A DNA stretch of 64,000 nucleotides from Ramicandelaber brevisporus (lineage: Eukaryota; Kickxellomycota; Ramicandelaberales; Ramicandelaberaceae), in NCBI GenBank assembly GCA_025201865.1, contig MU602742.1:1-64000 (forward strand). The letters are read 5' to 3'. Position 1 is the first letter of the stretch. Every line of letters starts with the position of its first letter. Shown here one piece after another: positions 1 through 10,400 of the stretch. The position numbers were made by a program, and so were the translations under genes. The notes under the pieces are model-generated. The model made no database searches. It worked only from the letters and a program-made list of their open reading frames with translations, and was not told the DNA's origin.

Positions 1-214
1 GTTGCATCGTGTTTTCCGCCCAGAAACGGCGTTCAAGGCCGGCTTTATAGTATGGCGAGTAAGGTGATATATAGGTATGTGTTGTGTGTGTAAAAGTTTG
101 AGGTTTTGTGGGAAAAATAAATACTGCAGCAGCCAAGATTAGAAGGTAAAGGTAAAAGTAAAAGTCAAGAAGAAAGAAAATTGTACATGGTGTGCTTCAT
201 ATTTAGGTGGTGGT
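1..214. other. Window edge, no gene seen
   Basis: No convincing coding region. On the minus strand this is the pyrimidine-rich sequence downstream of the 215-715 reading frame. If that frame is the first exon of a longer gene, further exons could lie here or left of the window. Confidence 0.4.
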
Positions 215-715
215 TCAGCTCGATAGACTTTGGCTTGCATTCTGAGTTTGTGTCAGAGGCAGCGGCAAAGGAATTGGCATCAAAGTTGGACGTGATGGAG
301 CTGATGCGACTGACATTGGCTGAATGGATGAGGCTGGAACGGAATCAGAATCGAGGCTGGAATTCTGCTGAACTGGTGCTGATGATACTGTTGATGCTGG
401 ATGCGGACGAGGAGCGTGAGCTTCCTGTATGACATTCGAAGTGCTAATGATCTGCAATGCTCCACTAGGCGTCGGATATGGCGCAGGACCCGGTGGAAGA
501 TGCCGATATTGTGCAGAGTTAGATTCCATGACAACAATTCTGGGGAGCATATAGCGTATGTGGTGTCTAATTGTGTCTCTGCTCTTCTTAACCGTGAAAC
601 CTGTGCCATCAGAACCACGGCAACACGGACATATACAACGATATCTGCCGTCCGACTGACGCTTGGCATAGCTCTTCATGAGGCTCTGGACCTTTTCCTT
701 CACCAGTTCCTTCAT
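215..715 (-). CDS. Hypothetical protein with Cys/His cluster
   Basis: An uninterrupted 166-residue frame starting at an ATG after an A/C-rich leader. The N-terminal 60 residues hold a cluster of the form CxCPxC, then a basic stretch, then RHH, which resembles a small zinc-binding module of the kind found at the start of some DNA-transposon proteins. The rest is Pro/Ser/Gln-rich low complexity with no recognisable domain. Family unknown. It could be a real small DNA-binding protein, the first exon of a transposase-like gene extending to the left, or a decayed fragment. The neighbouring 1.4 kb upstream has no clear gene, which fits an accessory or decayed region. Confidence 0.3.
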   Translation of the reverse strand: MKELVKEKVQSLMKSYAKRQSDGRYRCICPCCRGSDGTGFTVKKSRDTIRHHIRYMLPRIVVMESNSAQYRHLPPGPAPYPTPSGALQIISTSNVIQEAHAPRPHPASTVSSAPVQQNSSLDSDSVPASSIQPMSVASAPSRPTLMPIPLPLPLTQTQNASQSLSS

Positions 716-2096
716 TTCGTGCTATTGTTTTTTGTTTTGTTTTGTTTTGTTTTGTTTGGCTGCGTTAAGATTGGTAAGATTTCCAAACTGCCAAAAAAAC
801 AACAACAAATAAAGCTGCACGAAAAGACGAGACCAAGCGCATATATGGACACAGAGAGGACACAGCCACACCAGCAGCCGTACAGCTGGTTTCTCTAGTT
901 CTTGGGACAAACCCGAAGTTGGCCATCTCCGGTGTCGACGCTGATCTTCGTTGTACTTTTTTTTATAGCTTCGCTGTACTCGTGGTTGGTGTGCTGAGCA
1001 CTGCCGATGACACTGAAGTCGCGGACATATCGTGCGACGTCGATCGAGTCCTTCACGCAGGAAGAAGCTGAATCCGAGATTAGCGACTGGATCCGACGGG
1101 CTGTAGATGCCGACCAATGTGTGGAATGCTCACCGAATCCAGACATGGCTGCTGCGAGAATACGATGTTGGAAACAGTCTATTGTTGCCGAGTGTGCAAT
1201 ATCGAGACCGGATGAAGTGGTGCTGGCGAGATTAGGCGAAGCTGTAACCGCAGAACGTAGCACAGTTGTCGGATGTTCATGATCGAGTTGGCGCGGTCGA
1301 TGGTTCGGATGCGAGGTGACGATAAGTGGAAGAGATGAGCCAGCTGTATCGACGCCTTACTTGCTCGGCTCCGTCCACCAGCGGATAGATGTTTGTCTTG
1401 ATAATACAAGCTCGCTTGTGTTCAACATTCATTTCGGCCAGATCTAGTTTCATCAAAGTTGCTCTTTGATTTACGAATGCTATCGACGCGACGGACGAAC
1501 TATCTTTCGACTAACTGTATTTGAGGGCTGCTATCTGCCAAAAAGACCGTGAAGCTCAATTGTAAGCCTGGCATATCTGTTCATCGAAACAGTTAGCTTC
1601 AAACAATCACAGTTCCTACATTGCCATTTTCACAGAACTTTAACAGGCTATTCGAACGCGCCAAAAGTTTTCTGTATCCTTTCTGCAACTCTCCTTTGTT
1701 CCCCCCCCCACAACTTTTGAAGCAGAATCGATTTCTCTGTGCTTCCTATGGTGTTTGTCCATAGTTTTGTTCAGGAGGGCACATCAATCACCTTAGAAAT
1801 CAAAAATTCCAAAATATACACCCTATTCACCGACCTGTGTATCTATCTTTTGAATTCTACATATTGTTTACTGATTCTATTGACCGCCGTCGAAGCTCAT
1901 CAGCGGAACAACGGAAACAGAACCGATATGAGAGAACAACAAACAAAGTTGTGAACAATCAAGCTTAATAATAAAAGTGAGAGAGATGAGGAAAAGAGAG
2001 AAAGAATTAAAGCTTTGAACGACACTCGCAGCGGCGATTCTCAACACAATCGGCTCACCGCTATACACTGTCAATTAAAAAGTTGCCAGGGTAGAG
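716..2096. other. Gene-poor stretch with only unsupported ORFs
   Basis: Several overlapping frames of 60-130 codons exist on both strands (for example 895-1263 minus and 1007-1282 plus), but none shows a recognisable domain and they overlap each other. There is a short TTTTG run at about 727-760. The plus frame at 1007-1282 ends in TGA and stays open for about 54 further codons. I see no CxxU motif, family similarity or SECIS there, so I do not call it a selenoprotein. Confidence 0.4.
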
Positions 2097-2756
2097 TTAT
2101 ATCTTTTGAGCGATGGTTACATCTTGAATAATGACTTCCATCTTCGGTGCACCGTCGCCTTCGCCATTGGCATTGTCCGATCCGGCCTTTGCAACCTTCT
2201 CTAGGATATCCATGCCGCTTGTAATCTTACCGAAAATTGTATAGTTTGGAGGTAATTCGGAATCGCCATACACCAAAAAGAACTGGCTCCCGTTAGTGCC
2301 TGGACCGGCGTTAGCCATTGCAAGAGTGCCCTTGGGATAGGTAGCAGTCTCCTCACCAGAGGGAACGGTTGGAAGGTTCTCCTCTCCATACTCGTATCCA
2401 GGACCACCAGAACCCGATGCTGTAGGATCGCCACACTGCAACACCTTGAGGGCTCCAGTCGTGAGACGATGACACTTTGTCTTGTCAAAGAAGTGTTTTC
2501 CAGCCAGATATGTGAAGGAGTCAACCGTACATGGAGCCTTACGTCCATCCAGATCAAGCTCTATATCTCCCCGGTTAGTTTTGATTGTAGCCTTAACAGT
2601 TGAAGAGTATGGAGGCTTGTCAGGTGGAGTGCCGACATTCTTAGCACCCTGCCCAGTAGTGGGAAGAAACGCGCATTCTCCCGGTCGGCTCATTGCCGAA
2701 GGGGCAAGCGAGGATGCTACTGAAACAAAGAGCAATACAACCTTGACCGATATCAT
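2097..2756 (-). CDS. Secreted cyclophilin-type peptidyl-prolyl isomerase, actinobacterial type
   Basis: 219 residues: a signal peptide of about 22 residues (hydrophobic VVLLFVSVASSLA), a short linker, then a complete cyclophilin-like domain that would catalyse cis-trans isomerisation of peptidyl-proline. Family signatures are CHRLTT, VLQCGDPT, GGPGYEYG, NAGPGTNGSQFFLVY and PNYTIFG. The wording of these motifs and the C-terminal GDGAP segment match, from memory, the compact PpiB-like cyclophilins of actinobacteria rather than the usual eukaryotic CypA type. The gene has no intron. The signal peptide points to the secretory pathway or cell exterior. Bacterial origin by transfer followed by gain of a eukaryotic signal peptide is my inference. 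Confidence 0.85.
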   Translation of the reverse strand: MISVKVVLLFVSVASSLAPSAMSRPGECAFLPTTGQGAKNVGTPPDKPPYSSTVKATIKTNRGDIELDLDGRKAPCTVDSFTYLAGKHFFDKTKCHRLTTGALKVLQCGDPTASGSGGPGYEYGEENLPTVPSGEETATYPKGTLAMANAGPGTNGSQFFLVYGDSELPPNYTIFGKITSGMDILEKVAKAGSDNANGEGDGAPKMEVIIQDVTIAQKI

Positions 2757-3184
2757 ACTTTATAACAAGAATCGCTGCAGTGTTGCTGTTGTTTTGTATG
2801 TGTACGTATATGGTAGTATCAGGTAGTCGCGCGCGTGTGAGTGTATGTGTGCTTACAAGCGAGAAAGGAGAGGAAAGAGCGCGCCAGAGCAAAGGTGAAC
2901 AAACAAAACAAAACAAAACAAAACAAAAAAAAACGAGGAAACGAGACAACAGGACCTCGCTCAAGGAGGGTCAGGCTGGGCGTGTGCAAAGAGTAAAATA
3001 AAGGAGATAAAGCTCTTGTTTACCAGACAGAACGTGAGGTCAGGCAGTCGTGTGAATTTTAGTGTAAAATGACTTTGAACTTTGTCAATCGACAAATGTT
3101 TTATCATTATCGAGTGCTCTGCACAACTCGCTACTAATCAGAACGTCTTTAGTGTCTTTTAGTTTAAACAGCATGTGATTATGT
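2757..3184. other. Intergenic, promoter side of cyclophilin gene
   Basis: No gene seen. A pentanucleotide CAAAA run lies at about 2901-2935. The segment would hold the promoter of the cyclophilin gene (minus) and the 3' end of the small secreted-protein gene. Confidence 0.4.
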
Positions 3185-3469
3185 TTAGTTGATATTCTTG
3201 CATTCGTATTCGCTCTCGTCGAACTCATTGGTGCCTTGAGGGGCCATGGTGCAGATAGAAGCGTAGGTTGCCTCTCTGCCTGAGCCATTCCAGTTTCCAT
3301 CATGTGCTGTCATCCACGTAGTTACGAAGCCACTGGCACAAATGGTGGTCTTGTTGTCCTTGTTGCATTTGTTGTGGACGCAGATCTTGTAGCACTTCTG
3401 CTGCAAAGTGATATCAGCAGCATCAACAAGCGATAAGATGAGACACAAACAAGCAATGAGATAGCGCAT
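3185..3469 (-). CDS. Small secreted cysteine-rich protein
   Basis: 94 residues from the ATG at 3469. Residues 1-17 form a clear signal peptide (MRYLIACLCLILSLVDA), so the mature protein is about 77 residues. It carries six cysteines, with early spacing C-x3-C-x4-C, which suggests disulfide bonding outside the cell, plus N-glycosylation-type NKT and NGS sites. No family recognised. An in-frame extension upstream of 3469 has no ATG supporting a longer form and would bury the signal peptide. It could be a small effector-like or wall-associated protein, but nothing in the sequence settles this. Confidence 0.55.
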   Translation of the reverse strand: MRYLIACLCLILSLVDAADITLQQKCYKICVHNKCNKDNKTTICASGFVTTWMTAHDGNWNGSGREATYASICTMAPQGTNEFDESEYECKNIN

Positions 3470-3901
3470 TTTGAAGCGTAAAGTAAAAAAAAAAGAAGTA
3501 TTAAAAAAAGACGACGCGAGAAACTGGCACAAAATCAATTATCAGGAAAAGAGTGTCTTTGTAGTTGGAGCTGGAGATAGAAGCTGAAGCAACGAACGAA
3601 CGAATGAACGAACGAACAAACATTCTGCTGTAGCCATTTACTTCCAAATATATGCGAACTCGCCTCTTGGGCGTAAAATTCAAATCTCACGCCTGCATTC
3701 AAGCTCACTCCCACTCAAGCTCACGCCCACTCATACTCACGCCCACAGTAGACTACAACCGGCAATACTGGCAATATCGTCAACATTAACGGCGCTGGTG
3801 TTGGTGTTGGCGTGGGTGTGCGTGTGCGTACGGGTGTGCTTTTCTCATCGGACTCCAGCCCCCTACCTCCGATTACCCCTAACACATCGGCTCTTCCGCA
3901 C

Positions 3902-3945
<44 letters not shown>

Positions 3946-4116
3946 AACGCATCTCCAGCCCACCAACTTCGCACCCATTGCTCCAAACCGCACTGTCATC
4001 GCGCTTTAGAGAAAACAATTTTTTGGAGGTTCTATTAAAAGCATAGGGCAGAAGACTATGTCGGGGAGGGGGTTATGAGGTGGTGGTGGTTAATGGGTGA
4101 GGTGGAGAGACAGGAG
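3470..4116. other. Intergenic with short tandem repeats
   Basis: No supported gene. Contains an AACG/AATG tetranucleotide run at about 3593-3621, Pro/Thr-like low-complexity DNA, and a (CA)n microsatellite at 3905-3942. ORFs over the microsatellite are repeat translations, not genes. Confidence 0.5.
3905..3942. repeat. (CA)n microsatellite
   Basis: About 19 uninterrupted CA units, directly visible, between the small secreted-protein gene and the LINE-like remnant. Confidence 0.9.
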
Positions 4117-4978
4117 TTAGGGCGGGTGGGGAACTTCGCGTTCGCGAGTCCCCCAGACTTTGTATCGAGCAATCTTCTTCAGGAATCTGGCTAGCATGAC
4201 CTCCGAGGGGACAATGACTTTTGTGTCAGCGTAGACAGCTTCAGTGTGCGCATGGAAGATGACCGACAGAGCGATGATCAGGGTCGCATAGGGATTTGGA
4301 GGAGAGTGCGGCATGAAACCGTTGAGAATGTCGTAGAGGCCCATCCGGGTTTCGCGGCTTTTCGGGAAGGCCTTCAGCACGAGGCGCCAGTAATCAAAAA
4401 CGCGGGGGCAAGTGTATAGGTAATGGAACCAGGATTCTTGTCGATGTTGGCAGATGGGACAGTGTTGAGCATGCAGGCTGTGGCGACTGGCCCGGGCAAT
4501 ACGGATCTGTTCGAATGGGGCGAATGGGACTGGGCAGCTCTGCGCTTCCTCAGTCTTGGCGCCATCAGCAGCGCTGATGAGAGCATTGAGGCGGTCGACT
4601 CTATCGATTTCTTGTAAGTGGGCTGTTGGAGGTCGGATGGATCTGGCAGAGGTGGGGTTCCAGATTGGGTGGATCAGCTGTGGGGTCGGACGACCGGGGA
4701 AGAGGAGGCTGCCGACGCGAGTGCCAGCCTTGTATGGGTAAGCTGCGATGTCGAGAAAAGACCAGTCAGAATCGATGGACGAACAGGAGCCAAGCTTGTG
4801 ACATACAGTGAGCCAGAGGGATGGGAGACCAGAGACTCGACGTGCGTAATACTGAGCAGAATTGATGGTGCTGACTACAACATCACTGAAGTTGCAGTCA
4901 TACGGCCTGAGAGCCGCGTCCAGGAGGATTTGGGCTGGCTGGATCCAGCTGCGGCGTTCGGCTGGGTTTAGGAGAGTG
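4117..4978 (-). mobile_element. 3' remnant of a LINE-like retroelement
   Basis: Reading the minus strand from about 4978 to the stop at 4117 gives one open frame of about 287 codons without a credible start. It contains CPIC-x8-H-x4-C (around 4435-4470), followed by PRVFDYWR. This is the C2HC zinc-knuckle arrangement found at the C terminus of many non-LTR retrotransposon polymerases. No reverse-transcriptase core is present upstream, as expected for a 5'-truncated insertion. I see no target-site duplication or poly-A tail by eye. The frame is surprisingly intact for a dead copy, so insertion may be recent, or this may be the last exon of another gene. Confidence 0.5.
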
Positions 4979-5287
4979 GCCCTTTACTCTAGAAAGAAGT
5001 CGCTGGAATTGATTACTGTCGTTGGAGCAAACATCCAATATACCATTTAGCTTTGCATATGACGCCTACAGAAAACTTTATATGAACGCTGTCTCTTTAC
5101 TTCTCATAAGTTGTAATGCCCATGCACTTAGATAGCGAGTGAATCGTCTTTAAAGGTACTGATAATAAAAAAGAAGGAATGGGGAATGAACAAACTAGAA
5201 GCAGGTGGTGACAAACATAAACACAAAGAAAAAGAAAAAGAAAAGAAAACGAAGGAGTGAAATGATAAATTAAAGACAACCAAGTCT

Positions 5288-6829
5288 TCATTTGGAAGGC
5301 GGGTGTGGTGGTAGCTGCCCAAGCCAGGAAGACTCTGGTGTGGCAATACCGCTGTTTGCACCGGAGTTCATCGTCTGAGCTCCAAGTGCAGGCGGCGAAG
5401 GGATCTGCTGGCCACGGTCGGTTATAAGCGAGCGCAGCCAAGCGTTCTCGCGCTCCAGCTCACGAATTCGCTCCTCGTGTTCAATGAGCTGGGCAGACAT
5501 CTGCGTGTTGCGAGTCATCATCTCATGCTCGCGCTGCTTCTTGCGCTGACGGAAGCGAGCAGATGCAGCAGTGTTACGGCGACGCTTGTCGACTTCAGCG
5601 GCTGACTTGGCTTGCTGTGAGTCATATGCACCACCAATGCCACCATTCGAGTTATCATCAAGATCGTCAGAGCCAGCATCGGATGCACCGGGCGGTGGAG
5701 GCGGAGCATCATCGTTGGCAAGACTGGATCGACTGCGCTTGGCAACCGTGTAGTCTTCAAGATGGTGCGACTGGGTGTCAATTGTGGTGCGCTTGCGTGA
5801 CTCAATGCTTGCGGTAGCTGGAGCCAAGGGAACCAGGCCATTAGTTCCATTTGGTACTGGAGCAGCCAGTGGTGCCTCAGTGAGCGCATAGTTGGCGCGA
5901 TGGAGAGCCTGAGGCGGAGCAATTGTTGCTGGTGGCTGTGCAGCAGTCTGGGTAGCCTGTGCGGATTGGTTGGCCACTGCCCCAGCAATCATTTGGATCA
6001 AGGCCGTGGCGAGGGCAGTGGATGGATCGGCTGTAGCAGCTGGCGGCCCATTTGCGGCGCTAAGCATGCTTGCAGCAGCTGTGATTAGTGCGTTGGTGTT
6101 GGCTGCTGCATTGGTATTTGGCTCTACTGGTGCAGCTGGAGATGTCGGAGCAGTGCTGCGTGGCGAGATCGAGCGGCGATACCGAGCATACGTACTGGCC
6201 GACACGCCACCACCGGCAGGGGCCAGGACTTGACCGTGACCGAGATGGCCGCCCAGGCTGCCCAGAATGCCCGGCTGTTGCTGTGGCTGCTGTGGTTGCT
6301 GGTGAGTCTGAACAGAGCGATGGGAGTTCGCTTTGGAGTTGCTGCCACTGCTGCTGGTGCTTCCCAGAGTGCTGGTGGTTGGGAACGAGACGGCTGGATG
6401 CTGAGCAAGCAACGAGCGTGGGCCAGATGGCGGCGAGCCACCATTGTTATCGTTTATCGAGTCGAAGGCAAAGTCAGCGGCGGACCAGGCGGCCAGGTCG
6501 TCGTTGAGCTCCTGGGTAGTGAGGTTGCCAAATGGACCGTTATCGAGTCCCAGCGACAAGATGTCAAAGTCGGTCATGGTTGCTGAGCCAGCCACTTCGG
6601 CTGATAGCGTGCTTGCAACCAAAGGCGCAGAGACTGTGGTGGAAGCTGGCAGCAGGAAGCTGTTCACAGCGTCGTGCTGCGCCGTCGTGCGCAGAGCTGG
6701 ACGCTGGAGAGACGCTGTCGTCAAATTAGCAGCCGGAACGTTGTTGAACAGGCTGTCCAGACTGAACGGTGGGGGAATGTCGTTCTGCTGCTGGTTCGCA
6801 GACTGGGACGGACGTCGGCCAACCACCAT
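5288..6829 (-). CDS. bZIP transcription factor (Cys3/MetR/ATF4-like)
   Basis: 513 residues from the first ATG at 6829. A basic region KRRRNTAASARFRQRKKQRE begins near residue 415 and is followed by a leucine-zipper coiled coil to about residue 470. The NTAASARFR signature is that of the Neurospora cys-3 / MetR / ATF4 branch, regulators of sulfur or amino-acid metabolism. The N-terminal 400 residues are Ala/Ser/Gln/Pro-rich, typical of activation regions. The protein is expected to bind DNA as a dimer in the nucleus. The 570 bp upstream contain no ATG on the coding strand, so GCN4-style upstream ORFs are absent there. A pyrimidine/TACTAAT/CAACAG stretch just upstream (about 6860-6885) could be the 3' end of a leader intron. 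Confidence 0.85.
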   Translation of the reverse strand: MVVGRRPSQSANQQQNDIPPPFSLDSLFNNVPAANLTTASLQRPALRTTAQHDAVNSFLLPASTTVSAPLVASTLSAEVAGSATMTDFDILSLGLDNGPFGNLTTQELNDDLAAWSAADFAFDSINDNNGGSPPSGPRSLLAQHPAVSFPTTSTLGSTSSSGSNSKANSHRSVQTHQQPQQPQQQPGILGSLGGHLGHGQVLAPAGGGVSASTYARYRRSISPRSTAPTSPAAPVEPNTNAAANTNALITAAASMLSAANGPPAATADPSTALATALIQMIAGAVANQSAQATQTAAQPPATIAPPQALHRANYALTEAPLAAPVPNGTNGLVPLAPATASIESRKRTTIDTQSHHLEDYTVAKRSRSSLANDDAPPPPPGASDAGSDDLDDNSNGGIGGAYDSQQAKSAAEVDKRRRNTAASARFRQRKKQREHEMMTRNTQMSAQLIEHEERIRELERENAWLRSLITDRGQQIPSPPALGAQTMNSGANSGIATPESSWLGQLPPHPPSK

Positions 6830-7408
6830 TTGCAAGTTGTTCGTTTTGCGGTTCGTAGCTGCTGTTGATTAGTAAAGCAAAGAGCGAAGAGATGAGTCAG
6901 GATCAACAGCAACGGCAGCAACAACGACAGCAACTGTGGACTGCGATATCAGTGGCCACGAATGGATTTGTAATCGGTGTGGGCTGTGAAAAAAGAAAAC
7001 GAGAGGGAACAAAAACAAAAACTAACAGAGCTCGATGGCTATCGGTGGAGGCTGGTTGGATAGGCAAAACGAACGTGACCAAGCTAATGGCCCAATGGCT
7101 GCCGAGTAGATAAGTGAGTATATATGCACTAAAGAAGGTCGACAAACCAGGATACGACGGCGATGTATTAAAAAAAAAAAGGAGTCGCGAAGAGAGCAGG
7201 TAGATGACGGAAATAAAGAGAGACAAAAGTGTTCGCTAGCGCAGGCGAGCACAGGCGAGCACAGGTGAGCGCAGCAGGGTGGCCAGGCGTAGGTGTGGGT
7301 GTGTGAGTGTGTGGGTGTGTGAGTGTGTGTGAAGTACACAAGATTGCGGGCACGAGCGGGATGTGACACTATTGCGCAATTTGTGGCCTCGGTGGAATCT
7401 CAATACAC
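6830..7408. other. bZIP leader/promoter region with TG repeat
   Basis: No protein gene supported. Holds the bZIP upstream region, a poly-A run near 7169-7180, three near-perfect copies of GGCGAGCACA at 7246-7275, and a TG-rich microsatellite at about 7288-7332. Confidence 0.45.
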
Positions 7409-10400
7409 TCAAATGAGAGAACGAATTTTTCTTAAGCTGGCAACTACATGCTGCTTTGCAACGTGTGGATGCTGTGTATGTGTTTGGTGCTTGCGGTGGG
7501 TCGTGGAAGAGGATGCAGATAGTGTTGGCGACTGTCTGGCTGCAGTCAAGTGTTGGTTGATAAGCGAAGTTGGATGGGCTCCGAGCTGGGCTACCTTGAG
7601 TTCCATGCACTTTTGTTGAAGAGCAATGAGCATGGCCAGGATATGATCACCATTTCTTGCATCAATCTTACCGCTGGAGACGGATGAACACTTTTCGAGA
7701 GCGAGTCGAAGCTGCTGAGGTGAGCACACAGTCAGTAGTCCAGCCATGGCCATGGATGCAGCATCAATTACTGAGAAAGATACATCAGAGACAAGGACAT
7801 ATTCCAGCAACTTTCCAAGGAGAAGCTGGCATCTGTCAGCCAGTGACTCATTTATGGCTATGCTCTGCTTCTGGTGCTGAACAAATGCAATGCATGAAGC
7901 CAGCGTGTCGATTGCACGCAGAGCAGCAATTGATACAGAGGACACGCCATAATCAATGCACTCATGAAGCACGTTGAAGAGTGCCTCTGATGAGTTGACG
8001 TCCATTGTAAGTAGCAAATACCATCCAGCAGCATCATTTGTGGTGTGGGAGTGTCTCTTCCGAGAGGTAAACTTGGCTGAATGTGAAGATGGGATGGTGG
8101 AGCTCAGAGTATGAATAAGTTTACTCACAGCCAGAATGGCAGCAGATGCGGTCGCTGGGTTGCTCAGAGTGACTGGTGTAATGAGTTTATTCAATGTACC
8201 AATGAGAGCCAGACAAGCCTGCTCAATAACAAGAGACTGGCTGGAGTCGGTATCAGAGTAGCCCTCAGTTAGGGCAGTCGACAGCAATCTGGTAATCAAG
8301 CTACATGTAATACGGACAGCACGTCTGGTAGAGTCCAGCACAATATCATTCAGAGCGAAGCCAGTTGACGTAGAGCTGTTGAACGATAGCAACACTGCCG
8401 AGCATGAAGATGCAGCGGTAACAGCGCATTTGCAGCAGTACATGCGCGCTTCAAATGGCAATGAATCAAAGTCCAATGAACCAACAATCTGGGCGACACT
8501 CTGCATTAACGCCACAGATATATCGGGCTGAGACTCATATTGCGATATCAATGATACAATGCCATCTAACAGTGAGGATGAAGAGCTATTATTACCAGTA
8601 GCTATGCTGTTATAAATGGAGAGCGTTTCATTTGGATCAGCAAATGCCAACTGACCAGCACATGACACAAACGCACTCAGCATTTCAGTGCAAACGGCGA
8701 TTGACTGTGATTGGTATAATCGACGTCTAATAAATTCAATTATGTGGCACTTTAGTGAGTTACGGTCATTCTCTGAAGGAGCACCCATTGTAAAATATGT
8801 CAATGTGGACACTAGTTTGGAATGGACATTTGATGGAAATACATCCAATCTCTCCAAAATAACCTGCACCAATACATGTATAATATTTCCACAATTGTTA
8901 AATATAGTAGACCGGATGTAATAATTAGACGCCATTGTACGTAACAACTGGTTGATTTGAATAATAATGCCAGACTCGGCATTCCAAATAGCCAAATTGC
9001 GTATAGTTATATTAATTATATCATTTAGATACTTTAGTCCATTTGTACCAGTATTACTGTTGTTATTATTATTGATAATAGTGGGTATAGTTCTACCAAA
9101 GTTAATTGACAGATTTTGACACAAATCGGAATCGTATTCGTCATCATCAAACAGTAAATATGTTTTAGACCAGCGTTCAGTAAACCACATTAACGACTCG
9201 ACTACCAGTGGACTCAAATGTGGAGATGAGCATGACCAATACAATCCATTGGAATCACACTGTGACCCTGGAATACTCTCTGCATATTCAGTAATAAACA
9301 ATAATAGCTGAAATATAGCACGTGGTATATCAACTATAGCATCACCAGAGAAAGAAGCAGAAGTAGAAGCAGAAGAAGATGAAGAAGAGGAGTAGGAAGA
9401 GGAAGAAGAGTTGAATGACAGCTGTAAAATTGACTCGGGGATAGTGGGATGTTCGCCATCAGCTGCATCGGCCAAAAAGTGACCAGATATTAACAACAAC
9501 CAATGGATATTTTCATGCACCATTTCAAGATATGGTTCGTGGTAGATTGCTTGGTTCAAGTCAAATCCATCTTGAAGAGCTGCTGCGGTCAATTTGAGCT
9601 GTAACTCATGTAAACTAGTGTTTTTGGAATGATCGCCTCTCATACATATAAGCATAGTCTGCAATAGCTCGCATGTTCTAATCAATGAATTGTATAAACA
9701 ATCAAACGCAGCCTGACCACCTAGCCTTGCCAAAGTAGCAATGGACATTAATTGGTCACTGTACAGCTGTGCATCTGATGAGCCAGGCACATCAGCCACT
9801 CCAGTATTATCGACATTGTTATTGCTACTACCGGCATAGTTGGTTGAAGCAGACATTCCCATGTGTCTAAGCTGAGCCAGTGCTGAATGACGAGATCTCT
9901 CCAAGCGAGTGGTAATGTAGTTTGTTGCAACTTGAGATCCAATGTCGCGCAGTAGTTGCGAAAAATCCAGCGAATCGAGCTGCAATACATTTTCAGATTC
10001 AATCGATGATGTTGAAAATCTCTGATCTCTCTCAGTGTCATCCATCCATTCATCGCATTCATGTCTTAAATTCATCCACACTGACAGCATGGTATCAAAG
10101 GCTTCAAATGCAATTCCATCTCCTCCATTTAACACGTCATCATCGTCATCGTCATCATCGTCATCGTCGTCATTGTCATTGTCATTGTCATTGCCATTGT
10201 AACTTTCTGTATTAGTACCTCTGCCAATAGTACCTGATTGGCTGAGAGCTGGTGGGCCAAGACAGGTGGAGGTGAGAGAGAGTAGGGCAGTCATGTATGG
10301 GTGAATAGATGAGGATGTGCATAGCGTAGGCGGAGGCGTTGACGTAATGAAGCGAAGCACCATGTGAGCTGCACCGAGTAACTGTTTCCCAGCTGGCTTA

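Noticed and set aside
1007-1443. Second possible UGA-containing gene (TGA at 1280-1282, open for 54 more codons)
   Set aside because: No family similarity on either side, no CxxU, and no SECIS-like structure seen downstream; open frames of this size occur by chance here.
3798-4046. His/Thr-rich and Val/Cys-rich ORFs over the CA repeat
   Set aside because: Translations of a microsatellite.
6830-7408. GCN4/ATF4-like upstream ORFs for the bZIP gene
   Set aside because: No ATG on the minus strand between the start codon and about 7400, so no uORF can be proposed from this segment.
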